Position numbers and translations under genes: made by a program. A stretch of DNA of 28,201 bases from an uncultured Bacteroidales bacterium (lineage in GTDB: Bacteria > Bacteroidota > Bacteroidia > Bacteroidales > Paludibacteraceae), in the NCBI GenBank assembly GCA_900542355.1, contig UQNE01000023.1, positions 1 to 28,201 on the forward strand, read 5' to 3'. Numbering within the stretch: the first letter of the stretch is position 1; every line of letters starts with the position of its first letter. Below the pieces are notes generated by a model. That model searched no databases. It was not told the origin of the DNA and saw nothing but the letters and a program-made list of their open reading frames with translations. Shown here piece by piece: positions 1-8,263 of this stretch.

Positions 1-10
1 GGATTCGCTT

Positions 11-54
11 AATCACATACTAATCACATACTAATCACATACTAATCACATACT
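11..54. repeat. 11-bp tandem repeat, four copies
   Basis: Four perfect head-to-tail copies of AATCACATACT occupy 11-21, 22-32, 33-43 and 44-54. The unit length equals about one DNA helical turn. No gene overlaps it convincingly. The repeat is too short and has no spacers, so it is not a CRISPR array. It could be a slippage-prone microsatellite-like tract or a phased protein-binding site. Confidence 0.95.
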
Positions 55-337
55 ACGGTTAGGGTGCAGACAACAGCCAAACAGGGCGCAAAATAGGCGC
101 AAACTACGGAACGAAATGATAAAAATAAGACAAAAAAGCGACCTCCCACCCCCCTCCAGAGAAGGGACTTTTTGTCCCGAGTGGAGACAATGCGACCTCT
201 CCAACATATCCGGAGAAGGGGCTTTTTTGTCCCGAATGTAAAGAATGTAGAGAATGCCTGCTGCGTAGGATAATATGCTCAATAATAAGGAAGCATTCCA
301 GATTTGATGCGGTTGCCATGCTGTTGACCTGCGGAGA
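55..337. other. Noncoding region with degenerate direct repeats
   Basis: No credible gene is seen. Two tandem copies of a unit of about 54 bp lie at 138-191 and 192-246. Both begin GCGACCTC and both carry a GGAGAAGGG-like segment, a T-run and GTCCCGA. The GGGAC/GTCCC arms (164-178) and the degenerate equivalent in copy two could form short T-loop hairpins. Immediately after, GAATG recurs three times at 9-bp spacing (234, 243, 252). Minus-strand open frames here simply translate the repeats and have no domain, signal or start context. Confidence 0.7.
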
Positions 338-369
338 TTTGCGTAAGTGGGAAAAAAAGTGTATCTTTG
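338..369 (+). promoter_or_regulatory. Bacteroidetes-type promoter upstream of the HAD hydrolase operon
   Basis: A -33 box TTTG (338-341) and a -7 box TATCTTTG (362-369) are separated by 20 bp, matching the Bacteroidetes sigma-ABfr consensus (TTTG, about 20 bp, TAnnTTTG). Transcription would begin around 375, giving a leader of about 130 nt before the ATG at 509. Confidence 0.8.
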
Positions 370-372
370 CAG

Positions 373-503
373 ACGATTTCTATTGCTCTTGAATGGAATA
401 GAGGGGGATATGATCTATTGCTTGGAATAAATAGTGAAAGATATGATCTATTGCTTAGAAGGAGCGGATAGAGCGATATAGTCTGTTGTTTTTAAAGAAG
501 AAA
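373..503 (+). repeat. Degenerate ~33-bp repeats in the leader of the HAD hydrolase gene
   Basis: Four imperfect units start near 373, 407, 440 and 475. The two central ones share GATATGATCTATTGCTT exactly (407-423 and 440-456). The first contains TCTATTGCT and the last GATATAGTCTGTTG. All lie between the predicted transcription start and the ATG at 509, so they would be transcribed as a repetitive 5' leader. Function unknown. Confidence 0.75.
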
Positions 504-508
504 GATAT

Positions 509-1159
509 ATGACAATCATTTTCGATTTGGACGGGACACTGATCAATACGATAGCCGATTTGGGGTTGGCTTGCAACCACGCATTGGCTTGTGCAGGTTA
601 CCCGACACACGAGTTGGCAGAGTACCCGCACTTGGTGGGCAACGGCGTTAATAAACTGATAGAGAGAGCGTTACCCATATCGGCCAAGCAAAACAAGCAG
701 CAAACAGAGGCGGAGATACAGCGTCTGAGAAAGGATTTTATCCCGTACTACAATGCGCACAACTGCGACCACACCGTGCCTTACGAGGGTATAAAGGAGG
801 TGTTGGCAACGCTGAAACAACGCGGGGCAAAGTTGGCAGTAGCATCGAACAAGTATCAGGAGGCGACGCGCAAGATTATCGACCACTATTTCCCGAGCAC
901 TTTTGATGTGGTTTTTGGTGAGCGCGAAGGCGTACCCCGCAAGCCCGACCCGCAAGTGGTACACGACATCTTGGCACTGCTGCCGGATGAGAAAGTGGTG
1001 TATGTGGGGGACAGCCTGGTGGATATAGCCACGGCACGCAATGCGGGATTGCCTGTGATTGCCTGCTCGTGGGGATTTGTATCACGAGAGGAATTGGCAG
1101 CCGCAAAGCCTGATTATCTGATAGATACAACAAGGGAGATACTGAATTATACCCTTTGA
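509..1159 (+). CDS. gph: HAD-family hydrolase, phosphoglycolate phosphatase-like
   Basis: A cytosolic phosphatase of the haloacid dehalogenase superfamily, 216 aa, the usual length for phosphoglycolate phosphatases. Motif I FDLDGTL lies at residues 5-11 (nucleophile Asp and the +2 acid/base Asp). A helical C1 cap follows (about 15-85). Motif II is the Ser in VASNK, motif III the Lys in RKPDP, and motif IV GDSLVD in YVGDSLVDIATA binds Mg2+. By family knowledge it would dephosphorylate 2-phosphoglycolate or a similar small phosphate ester; the substrate cannot be read from sequence. The ATG at 509 follows a clear promoter and a repetitive leader. It is the first gene of an apparent operon with the aminotransferase 87 bp downstream, since no terminator or promoter is visible between them. 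Alternative: beta-phosphoglucomutase-like or PpaX-like phosphatase. Confidence 0.85.
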   Translation: MTIIFDLDGTLINTIADLGLACNHALACAGYPTHELAEYPHLVGNGVNKLIERALPISAKQNKQQTEAEIQRLRKDFIPYYNAHNCDHTVPYEGIKEVLATLKQRGAKLAVASNKYQEATRKIIDHYFPSTFDVVFGEREGVPRKPDPQVVHDILALLPDEKVVYVGDSLVDIATARNAGLPVIACSWGFVSREELAAAKPDYLIDTTREILNYTL

Positions 1160-1246
1160 GAGAAAAGGACAAACCCTTTCTACGCTATCGGACACAGCAG
1201 ATAGACAAAACAAATATAGCAATACGCAAACAGAGAGAATAGAAGA

Positions 1247-2443
1247 ATGGAAATATCGACACGAGCACAAAACATGCCACAGTCGCCAATTCGCAAATTG
1301 GCGAAATATGCCGATGCCGCCAAGCGCAACGGCATACACATCTACCACCTTAACATCGGTCAGCCCGATATTCAGACGCCTCGTTGCGCCCTGGAGGCGG
1401 TACACAACTTCGACCAAAAGATATTGGATTACTCGCCATCGCAGGGGACTAAGTCGCTGAGAACGAAGATGGTAGGCTATTATGCCGAGTATGGGATAGA
1501 CCTGTCGCCCGACGAAATCATCATCACTTCGGGCGGTTCGGAGGCGATTATGTTTGCCTATATGGCTTGCCTCAATCCCGGGGATGAAATCATCGTAACC
1601 GACCCAAGTTACGCCAACTATATGGCGTTCGCCATCTCGTGCGGGGCGGTGGTGAAATCGGTGAAGACACATATCGAAGACGGATTTAAGTTGCCACCGA
1701 TAGAGGAGTTTGAGAAGCAAATCACGGACAAGACTCGTGCCATACTGATATGCAACCCGAACAACCCGACGGGGTATCTCTACACCAAACAAGAGATGCT
1801 ACAACTGCGCGACTTGGTGAAGAAATACAACCTGTATCTTTTCTCCGATGAGGTGTATCGTGAGTTTATCTACACGAAGCGGCCGTATATCTCCGCCTGC
1901 CACTTAGAAGGGATAGAGGACAATGTGATACTAGTGGACTCGGTGAGCAAGCGTTACTCGGAGTGCGGCATCCGTATCGGTGCGCTGATAACGAAGAACA
2001 AGCAGGTACGGCAGGCGGTGATGAAGTTCTGCCAAGCGCGCCTGTCGCCCCCGCTGATAGGACAAGCCATTGCAGAAGCATCGCTCTCGACCCCGCAGGA
2101 GTATATGGAAGAGGTGTATGACGAATACCTGCTTCGCCGCAACTACCTAATTGACCAACTGAATCAGATACCCGGGGTATTTGCGCCGACGCCGATGGGG
2201 GCTTTTTATACGATGGTGCAGTTGCCTGTGGACGACACAGACAAGTTCTGCCAATGGTGTCTGACGGACTTCCAATACGAGGGGCAGACGGTGATGATGG
2301 CTCCCGGCAGCGGTTTCTACACCGACCCCGAGGAGGGACGCAAGCAGGTTAGGATGGCGTATGTGCTAAACAAAGAGGATTTGGCGAAAGCGATGGTGGT
2401 ACTACGCAAAGCCTTGGAAACCTACAACGCGAATAATCAGTAG
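1247..2443 (+). CDS. Class I/II pyridoxal-phosphate aminotransferase (AspC-like)
   Basis: Cytosolic PLP-dependent aminotransferase of fold type I, 398 aa (normal length). Visible landmarks: the substrate-loop segment NIGQPDI near residues 36-42; TSGGSEAI, which holds the PLP phosphate; CNPNNPTG with the PLP-ring Asn; SDEVYREF with the Asp/Tyr pair; the Schiff-base Lys at residue 235 in VDSVSKRYSECG; and the C-terminal Arg in KQVRMAY that binds the substrate carboxylate. The family transfers amino groups between aspartate, aromatic or other amino acids and 2-oxo acids; which one is not decidable here. It lies between the HAD hydrolase and a DUF456 gene that starts 4 bp after its stop, so it is very likely co-transcribed with both. 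Confidence 0.9.
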   Translation: MEISTRAQNMPQSPIRKLAKYADAAKRNGIHIYHLNIGQPDIQTPRCALEAVHNFDQKILDYSPSQGTKSLRTKMVGYYAEYGIDLSPDEIIITSGGSEAIMFAYMACLNPGDEIIVTDPSYANYMAFAISCGAVVKSVKTHIEDGFKLPPIEEFEKQITDKTRAILICNPNNPTGYLYTKQEMLQLRDLVKKYNLYLFSDEVYREFIYTKRPYISACHLEGIEDNVILVDSVSKRYSECGIRIGALITKNKQVRQAVMKFCQARLSPPLIGQAIAEASLSTPQEYMEEVYDEYLLRRNYLIDQLNQIPGVFAPTPMGAFYTMVQLPVDDTDKFCQWCLTDFQYEGQTVMMAPGSGFYTDPEEGRKQVRMAYVLNKEDLAKAMVVLRKALETYNANNQ

Positions 2444-2447
2444 GGCT

Positions 2448-2921
2448 ATGGATGTGGTGTGGATCATACTCGGTGCGTTGTGCCTGCTGGCAGGGATAGT
2501 AGGTTGCGTACTGCCCGTGCTGCCCGGGGTTCCGTTGGCTTATGCGGGTATGCTGTTGCTACAACTGACCGACAAAGTGCAGTTTACATGGCAGTTTCTC
2601 GTGATATGGGGTGTGGTGGTAGTGGTGGTGCAAGCCTTAGACTATTTCGTGCCTGCGTGGGGAACTAAGCGTTTCGGTGGGTCGAAATGGGGCGTATGGG
2701 GCAGCACTATCGGAATGATTGTGGGGCTATTCCTCGGGCCGTGGGGTATTGTGTTGGGACCATTTGTAGGGGCGGTGTTGTTTGAGTTGATCGACGGTAA
2801 GAACACTCGTGCGGCTCTACGCGCAGGCTGGGGATCGTTTGTGGGCTTGATGACAGGGACGATACTCAAACTAATCTGCTGCGGACTGATGACCTACTAC
2901 TTTATTGCAGCATTGGTGTAA
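2448..2921 (+). CDS. DUF456 family small integral membrane protein
   Basis: A 157-aa glycine-rich, strongly hydrophobic inner-membrane protein. Four or five membrane segments are apparent: about 4-36 (containing GCVLPVLPGVPLAYAG, typical of DUF456), 47-66, 80-107 and 128-156. The glycine-rich central repeat (GSTIGMIVGLFLGPWGIVLGP and GAVLFELIDG) matches the DUF456 pattern. The function of the family is unknown. The ATG lies only 4 bp after the aminotransferase stop, which implies translational coupling. After the stop there is no strong terminator before the next promoter at 2951. Confidence 0.85.
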   Translation: MDVVWIILGALCLLAGIVGCVLPVLPGVPLAYAGMLLLQLTDKVQFTWQFLVIWGVVVVVVQALDYFVPAWGTKRFGGSKWGVWGSTIGMIVGLFLGPWGIVLGPFVGAVLFELIDGKNTRAALRAGWGSFVGLMTGTILKLICCGLMTYYFIAALV

Positions 2922-2950
2922 GCATACCGCGAATCACCATTTTTAGGGAC

Positions 2951-2981
2951 TTGCATATATCGACAATTTGTCGTATCTTTG
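2951..2981 (+). promoter_or_regulatory. Promoter of the TonB receptor / DUF4876 / barrel operon
   Basis: TTG (2951-2953) and TATCTTTG (2974-2981) are 20 bp apart, a good Bacteroidetes -33/-7 pair. The predicted transcription start (about 2987-2989) leaves a leader of only about 12 nt before the ATG at 3000. A TTG at 2979 lies inside the -7 box, so it cannot be the translation start if this promoter is used. Confidence 0.8.
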
Positions 2982-2999
2982 CAGCGTAAAGCGACAGGG

Positions 3000-5684
3000 A
3001 TGAGCAGACGATTCTACACGACCATAGGACTGATAATGTGGGCACTACTGCTGACGGCGCAGGTGGAAGTAGTGCTGACAGACTCGCTGACGGGTGAGCG
3101 AATCAGCGATGTGGCGGTGGTAGCATTGGAAGCGGGTGTGAGCGGAGTGAGTAACACCCAAGGCGTAGTGCGTTTGGCGATAGGCACGGGTTTTCATACC
3201 CTTGACATCACCCATTTGAGTTATCGAGAGGCGATAGTGCCGATTGCGATAAAGAACCCAAAACAGGTGGTGAGTGTACGGCTGGTGCAACAGACGCAAA
3301 CGATTGAGGAAGTGGTGGTTACGGCGAGCGAGTCGGCAGGTGCGACCACCTCGTCGGTGGTGGGCAAAGAGGCGATGCAACACCTGCAGCCCTCGAGTTT
3401 CGCAGACATCGTGAGTATGCTCCCCGGGGCGGGTACGCAAGACCCGAACTTAACCTCCGCCAATACGATTCGCCTGCGTGAAGCGGGGAACGGCACGAGC
3501 AACAGCGACTATGACGCCTCCTCGCTGGGAACCGGTTTTGTAGTGGACGGTGCGCCTATCTCAACCGATGCAAATATGCAGTATGTGCAAGGCGGAAGCA
3601 GCGGACAAGACGACCAAAGGCAAGTGGTGAACAAAGGCGTGGATATGCGTACTATCTCGACCGATGACATAGAGAAAGTAGAGATTATCCGCGGTATTGC
3701 AGGGGCGGAATACGGCGATGTAACCAGCGGGGTGGTAAAAATAGAGCGCACTATGAAGCCGACACCATGGCGGGCGCGATTTAAGGCTGACGGATTCAGC
3801 AAACTATTCTATATGGGCAAGGGTATCGGTTGGCGCGATAACCGCACCATACTGAATGTAGGACTTGACTACCTCAATGCGAAGAACGACCCGACCAACA
3901 CATTGGAGAACTACCGGCGTATCACCGCCTCGGTGCGACTACTGAACCGCTGGACTGCCAACGATGTGAATATCCGCTGGCAGAACTGTTTGGACTATAC
4001 GGGGAGTATCGACAACGACAAGACCGACCCGGACATCAACTACAACAAAGAGGACTCATACCGCAGCGAGTATCACCAGATAAAATGGTGCAACACGCTC
4101 AATATCAATCAGAAAGCGCACGAATGGTGGTCGGCAGCGGTTATGGTAAACCTAAGTTTTTCGCTCGACCGAATCAGCCAGACCAAGTTTATCCAACTGA
4201 CCACACCCATCCAACCTGCAATAGACAATATGGAGGAAGGCAACCGCGATGTGGCACTTTTGCCGTACCGGTATGTGGCGCAACACCGGGTGGACGGCAA
4301 GCCGCTGAATGTGTTTATCCGACCGAAGGTGAATTTCTTTTTCCATACTTGGGCAGTGGAGCATAAAGCCGCAGCGGGAATAGGGTGGAAATACGACAAG
4401 AACTTCGGGCAAGGACAGGTGTACGACCTCACTCGCCCGCTCAACTACACGACGAGCCTTCGTCCGCGGGCATACAACGACATCCCCGCCACGAATCAGT
4501 TGGCGTGGTATGTACAAGACTACATACACATCCCCGCAGGGCACACCTCTTTTGACCTTGAGATAGGACTACGAGGCACATCGCTGCTTGCACTCGACAA
4601 GCAATACACGATGCACGGCAAATGCTACTTAGACCCTCGTGCGAACTTGATATACAATATCCCCGTGAAGGGAGGGAAGGTGTTTGTAGCGGGTGCGATA
4701 GGGCAGCACACGAAGATGCCTACGCTGCTGCAACTCTACCCGAACCTGATTTATGAGGACCTAAAAGCCCCCGATATGCGGCTCTCGGCAACGGACAGCA
4801 CGCTGAATATCTACACGCATATCATCGACCCGACTAACCACGACCTGCGCCCTGCACGGAACCTCAAATGGGAAGTAAGAGCAGGCATAGAGATACAGAA
4901 GCACCGATTGTCGGTTACTTATTTTCAGGAACGCATGAACGACGGTTTCCGTCAATGGAAAGACTGTCTGCCCTTTACCTACCCTATCTACTTCGCCGAG
5001 ACGGTAAACGAATACAGCAAACTGCTGACTTACTCGATGACCACCAATGGCAGCGAGATACGCAAGCAGGGAGTGGAATGGCAGTATAGCAGTCCGCGTA
5101 TCCCCGCTATATGCACGCGCTTCACGGTGAACGGTGCATGGCTCCGCACTACCTATCAGAACTCGCAGCCGATGTTCTCCACTGATAAACTGAGTGCCGT
5201 AGTGGGCAACACCGCCGTAAAAGACCTATACATCGGTTACTACGATTGGACAGACGGCACAGTGCGTGAGAACCTGAATACCAATGTGATAGCCGATGTC
5301 TATATCCCGAAAATAGGACTGACGGTGAGTGCTACTTTGGAACTCAACTGGTACACCGCCAATACCACCCTGCGGAAAAACGGTGTGCCTATTGCCTATA
5401 TGGACTTAAGCGGTGAACTCAAGCCATACACCGAGCAAGACAAACAAGACCCCTACCTGCAATGGCTCGTTTTTACCTACAACGAGGACCAATTTAGACG
5501 CAAGGTCGTTCCTTTTGCGGGGTACTTGAATCTGCGAGTACAGAAGAGCATCACGAAGTATGCCGACTTAGCATTTTTTGTAAACAAACTGCTTGATTAT
5601 CTGCCTGATTACCAAGTGGATGGCGTAACGATACACCGAAGTGCCGGTCCGTATTTCGGTATGGAAATCAACCTGAAGATATGA
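3000..5684 (+). CDS. TonB-dependent receptor with carboxypeptidase-like N-terminal domain
   Basis: Outer-membrane active transporter, 894 aa from the ATG at 3000. That start is chosen because the longer TTG start (2979) falls in the -7 promoter box. A signal peptide covers about residues 1-21 (hydrophobic stretch LIMWALLLTAQ). A carboxypeptidase-D regulatory-like beta-sandwich follows (about 22-100: VEVVLTDSLTGERISDV... HTLDITHLSY). The plug is about residues 105-250, with VVVTAS, SSFADIVSMLPG and the end motif IEKVEIIRG...AEYGDVTSGV. A 22-strand barrel follows to the C-terminal aromatic end. Energy would come from TonB-ExbBD. There is no SusD partner; instead the stop overlaps the start of a DUF4876 lipoprotein (ATGA) followed by a DUF6850-like barrel. 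The substrate is unknown: the sequence shows no haem, siderophore or glycan signature, and no enzyme genes lie alongside. Confidence 0.9.
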   Translation: MSRRFYTTIGLIMWALLLTAQVEVVLTDSLTGERISDVAVVALEAGVSGVSNTQGVVRLAIGTGFHTLDITHLSYREAIVPIAIKNPKQVVSVRLVQQTQTIEEVVVTASESAGATTSSVVGKEAMQHLQPSSFADIVSMLPGAGTQDPNLTSANTIRLREAGNGTSNSDYDASSLGTGFVVDGAPISTDANMQYVQGGSSGQDDQRQVVNKGVDMRTISTDDIEKVEIIRGIAGAEYGDVTSGVVKIERTMKPTPWRARFKADGFSKLFYMGKGIGWRDNRTILNVGLDYLNAKNDPTNTLENYRRITASVRLLNRWTANDVNIRWQNCLDYTGSIDNDKTDPDINYNKEDSYRSEYHQIKWCNTLNINQKAHEWWSAAVMVNLSFSLDRISQTKFIQLTTPIQPAIDNMEEGNRDVALLPYRYVAQHRVDGKPLNVFIRPKVNFFFHTWAVEHKAAAGIGWKYDKNFGQGQVYDLTRPLNYTTSLRPRAYNDIPATNQLAWYVQDYIHIPAGHTSFDLEIGLRGTSLLALDKQYTMHGKCYLDPRANLIYNIPVKGGKVFVAGAIGQHTKMPTLLQLYPNLIYEDLKAPDMRLSATDSTLNIYTHIIDPTNHDLRPARNLKWEVRAGIEIQKHRLSVTYFQERMNDGFRQWKDCLPFTYPIYFAETVNEYSKLLTYSMTTNGSEIRKQGVEWQYSSPRIPAICTRFTVNGAWLRTTYQNSQPMFSTDKLSAVVGNTAVKDLYIGYYDWTDGTVRENLNTNVIADVYIPKIGLTVSATLELNWYTANTTLRKNGVPIAYMDLSGELKPYTEQDKQDPYLQWLVFTYNEDQFRRKVVPFAGYLNLRVQKSITKYADLAFFVNKLLDYLPDYQVDGVTIHRSAGPYFGMEINLKI

Positions 5685-6925
5685 AACGACACCTTATATA
5701 TATATGTATAGCGGGTCTGCTGCTGAGCAGTTGCCAAACACAGATTACGGAGGAGCGTTGCCCCCTACGGCTGACACTGCACCTACCCGAGTTGGACGAA
5801 GCCACAACCCTTAGCATAAAAGATAAGCAAGTGGTTTTCAACGACTTGAATATGGGAAGGCAATATACCGTAGATACCGATTCGATTGCATGGCAAGATA
5901 CGCTCCTGCTTGTTTCTACCACACAACCTGTCGGGTTCTACGACATCGATGTATCGGTTACCCTGCTTGCCGACAGCGCGGAACTGCTTTTCAGAACCTA
6001 CATAAAAGGACTTGCGCTGACCGAAGCACGCACTATCGATGATCGCTTGATGCCGGTGGCTGCAAGAGAGGACTTCGTTTTGGCCGAGATCTTCACACCC
6101 GGGACACAAACGCCCGAGGGCAAGACCTACACGGGCGATCGGTATTTCGTGGTATTCAACAACTCTGCCGATACACTCTATGCCGACGGGCTTGTGCTAC
6201 TGGAGTCGAAACTAAAGAATACGCAGAAGTACACCCTCACACCGGATTTTCGGAACGAATCATTTGCCGCAGACGCTATCTATCGTATTCCGGGCGACGG
6301 CACACAGTACCCTATCCCCACAGGAGGGTCAATTTTGATAGTGGACAATGCAATGGATCATCGGCAAGCCAACAGCAACTCTTTTGACCTAAGCGATGCG
6401 GATTTTGAGTGGTACGACCAATCGACAAGCGCAAGCATCACCGACTTGGACAACCCCGATGTACCGAACCTCGACAAGATATTCTGCTACTCGCTCACGA
6501 TTTGGATTCCCAACAACCAAGGCAACACCTCATTTGCATTGGCTCGTTTCCCCGATACGCTCTCGACCGACGGCTACCTAACGCAATACAAATTCAGATA
6601 CAACTACTTGAATGTAACCTCGGCGGGCACATTCAACATGTCTGCCGACACCTATTTGGTGCCGAATGAGTGGGTTGTCGATGCCGTTAATCTATGTCCG
6701 CGCACCGCCTATCAGTGGACAGCGACCTCGCCTGCACTCGACGGGGGTTACACTTATGTAGGCGAATTGGGTAGCGACAAAAAGCGTTTCGGCAAAAGCG
6801 TACGACGCAAGACGCTCTACAACAACGCCATGCGACGCGTGCTGCAAGACACCAACAACTCGACCTACGATTTTCTGCCTGCGCAGGAGGCAGACCCGCA
6901 TTACTTTGCTAACCATAAACAATAG
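5681..6925 (+). CDS. DUF4876 domain lipoprotein, putative surface partner of the TonB receptor
   Basis: A 414-aa lipoprotein. The signal peptide has a lipobox LSSC, with the acylated Cys at residue 18. After this come an N-terminal beta-rich domain (about 25-120) and a DUF4876-type domain beginning near EIFTPGTQTPEGKTYTGDRYFVVFNNS (about residues 136-162 on), with many Asp/Asn/Thr and aromatic residues. The ATG overlaps the receptor stop codon by 4 nt, so the two are translationally coupled and probably work together, the lipoprotein perhaps capturing the ligand at the cell surface as SusD does for SusC. That role is inference from position; it has no SusD-type TPR helices. The following barrel gene starts only 9 bp downstream. 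Confidence 0.8.
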   Translation: MKRHLIYICIAGLLLSSCQTQITEERCPLRLTLHLPELDEATTLSIKDKQVVFNDLNMGRQYTVDTDSIAWQDTLLLVSTTQPVGFYDIDVSVTLLADSAELLFRTYIKGLALTEARTIDDRLMPVAAREDFVLAEIFTPGTQTPEGKTYTGDRYFVVFNNSADTLYADGLVLLESKLKNTQKYTLTPDFRNESFAADAIYRIPGDGTQYPIPTGGSILIVDNAMDHRQANSNSFDLSDADFEWYDQSTSASITDLDNPDVPNLDKIFCYSLTIWIPNNQGNTSFALARFPDTLSTDGYLTQYKFRYNYLNVTSAGTFNMSADTYLVPNEWVVDAVNLCPRTAYQWTATSPALDGGYTYVGELGSDKKRFGKSVRRKTLYNNAMRRVLQDTNNSTYDFLPAQEADPHYFANHKQ

Positions 6926-6934
6926 CCGAAAACC

Positions 6935-8143
6935 TTGAGTACACTACTTGTCATCATCACCGCATTGCTGCTTGATACCACGAGTACCGAGGCGTATCTG
7001 CAAGGACATTATCAGCAATCGACAATGCCTATTGAAGGTACATCGAGTGCCGGTTTCAGCGTTTGCGCACGCTCGATCTACGATATCGATTCGGTCAATC
7101 GTGTCTTTGGCGAGGCGGCCTATTCGTGGGCACAAAGCCAAGGGAATATCGGGATAGAGAATGCCGATCCGTATCTGCTTTACCCCTACCTGACCTACGA
7201 TACCATAGGTGGCGGGCTGCGCACGGAAACTTATTGGTTCAGAGGCGGTTACCGCCGTGCCAAACAACACTTAATATGGCATTTGGCGTTGCAGTATCGT
7301 GCCTTACAGAGTTACCGGAGTATCGACCCGCGCCCCAAAAACAAAGTGGCAGATCTGAGCGTAGAGGGGTCAGTGGGGTATATCGACGGGCGATATGCCT
7401 ACTCGATTGTGGCGCAAGCAGGGCGATACAAACAGAACAACGACATTGTTTTTTATTCGGAGTTGGGCGAGGCGATGGTACATCATCTCGTGCTGCCCGA
7501 CCAAGCCTACAGTCGCTTCTCCGGTGCCTATAAATCGGCTTATTATCACGGACTTACGGCGGGCGGACAAGTAATGATACAGCCACAAAAACAAGGGTTT
7601 GTAGCCGGGGCAGGATACCAGTTTTTGACAGCGACCGAGGAACTGAGCAGCACAACCTCTATCCCCATTGCCCGCTTGCAGATGCACACCGCATCTGCGC
7701 AATTCGGCTATGCTGCGCCCTTGTGGCGGCTCTACGCACAAGCCGAATATACTTTCCGCCAAGGCACACAATACCTCTACGGCGAGGCGGCAAACAACTA
7801 CTATCAACTGTTGGCGTCCACTTCAAACTACCACGAGCAGCAACTGCAAGCCGCACTCTACGGCACTTATCGACTGAACCTGCCTATCGGCTATATGTGT
7901 TTCGATGCGCAAGCGGCCTATCGACATAAGAAAGCCGATTACCCGCATTCCGACACGGCTCCACTGGCTTCGATAGCGGCATATCTGCTTGCTAATCAGA
8001 CAGATGCGCAAATAGCCATACGATACACTTTTCCTCTAAAAGACCAATACTGCTGGTTCGTTCGCCCAATAGCCGACTACACCGCCTACAGCACACATAC
8101 GCACAGTTGGCAGATAGTGCTGCAAACAGGGGTTTGCTTCTAA
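6935..8143 (+). CDS. DUF6850-like outer-membrane beta-barrel protein (TTG start)
   Basis: A 402-aa predicted outer-membrane barrel. A short export signal is seen (residues 1-20, STLLVIITALLL...STEA). It is followed by alternating aromatic/polar beta strands with frequent Tyr and the terminal strand HSWQIVLQTGVCF ending in Phe. It resembles the DUF6850 barrels found beside DUF4876 proteins. The start is taken as TTG at 6935: the same frame contains the DUF4876 stop three codons upstream, and the next in-frame ATG (residue 31) would delete the whole signal peptide. Third gene of the receptor operon, 9 bp after the lipoprotein. It may form a second pore or a docking barrel for the complex; the role is unknown. 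Confidence 0.75.
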   Translation: MSTLLVIITALLLDTTSTEAYLQGHYQQSTMPIEGTSSAGFSVCARSIYDIDSVNRVFGEAAYSWAQSQGNIGIENADPYLLYPYLTYDTIGGGLRTETYWFRGGYRRAKQHLIWHLALQYRALQSYRSIDPRPKNKVADLSVEGSVGYIDGRYAYSIVAQAGRYKQNNDIVFYSELGEAMVHHLVLPDQAYSRFSGAYKSAYYHGLTAGGQVMIQPQKQGFVAGAGYQFLTATEELSSTTSIPIARLQMHTASAQFGYAAPLWRLYAQAEYTFRQGTQYLYGEAANNYYQLLASTSNYHEQQLQAALYGTYRLNLPIGYMCFDAQAAYRHKKADYPHSDTAPLASIAAYLLANQTDAQIAIRYTFPLKDQYCWFVRPIADYTAYSTHTHSWQIVLQTGVCF

Positions 8144-8210
8144 TTGGTTGATAATCAACAAAGCGGAAGACCGATATTGCACAACCAGCAACGCAAATTC
8201 TGCTCACCGC

Positions 8211-8241
8211 TTGCATATCTCTAAAAAAAGCAGTAATTTTG
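8211..8241 (+). promoter_or_regulatory. Promoter of recN
   Basis: TTG (8211-8213) and TAATTTTG (8234-8241) are separated by 20 bp, in the 120-bp gap between the barrel gene and recN. The predicted start of transcription is near 8248, leaving a short leader before the ATG at 8264. No SOS-type palindrome was recognised next to it. Confidence 0.75.
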
Positions 8242-8263
8242 TGCCAATCATTCGACAGAACGC

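Noticed and set aside
11..54. CRISPR array
   Set aside because: Repeats are 11 bp and contiguous with no spacers, and no cas gene is present.
46..319. Minus-strand open frames with repeated SPFSG/GTKSPFSGGG-like peptides
   Set aside because: They are translations of the 54-bp DNA repeats in different frames, with no signal, domain or start context.
2979..2999. TTG start for the TonB-dependent receptor, seven codons upstream of the chosen ATG
   Set aside because: The TTG is part of the -7 promoter box TATCTTTG, so it would lie upstream of the transcript; the ATG at 3000 precedes a clean signal peptide.
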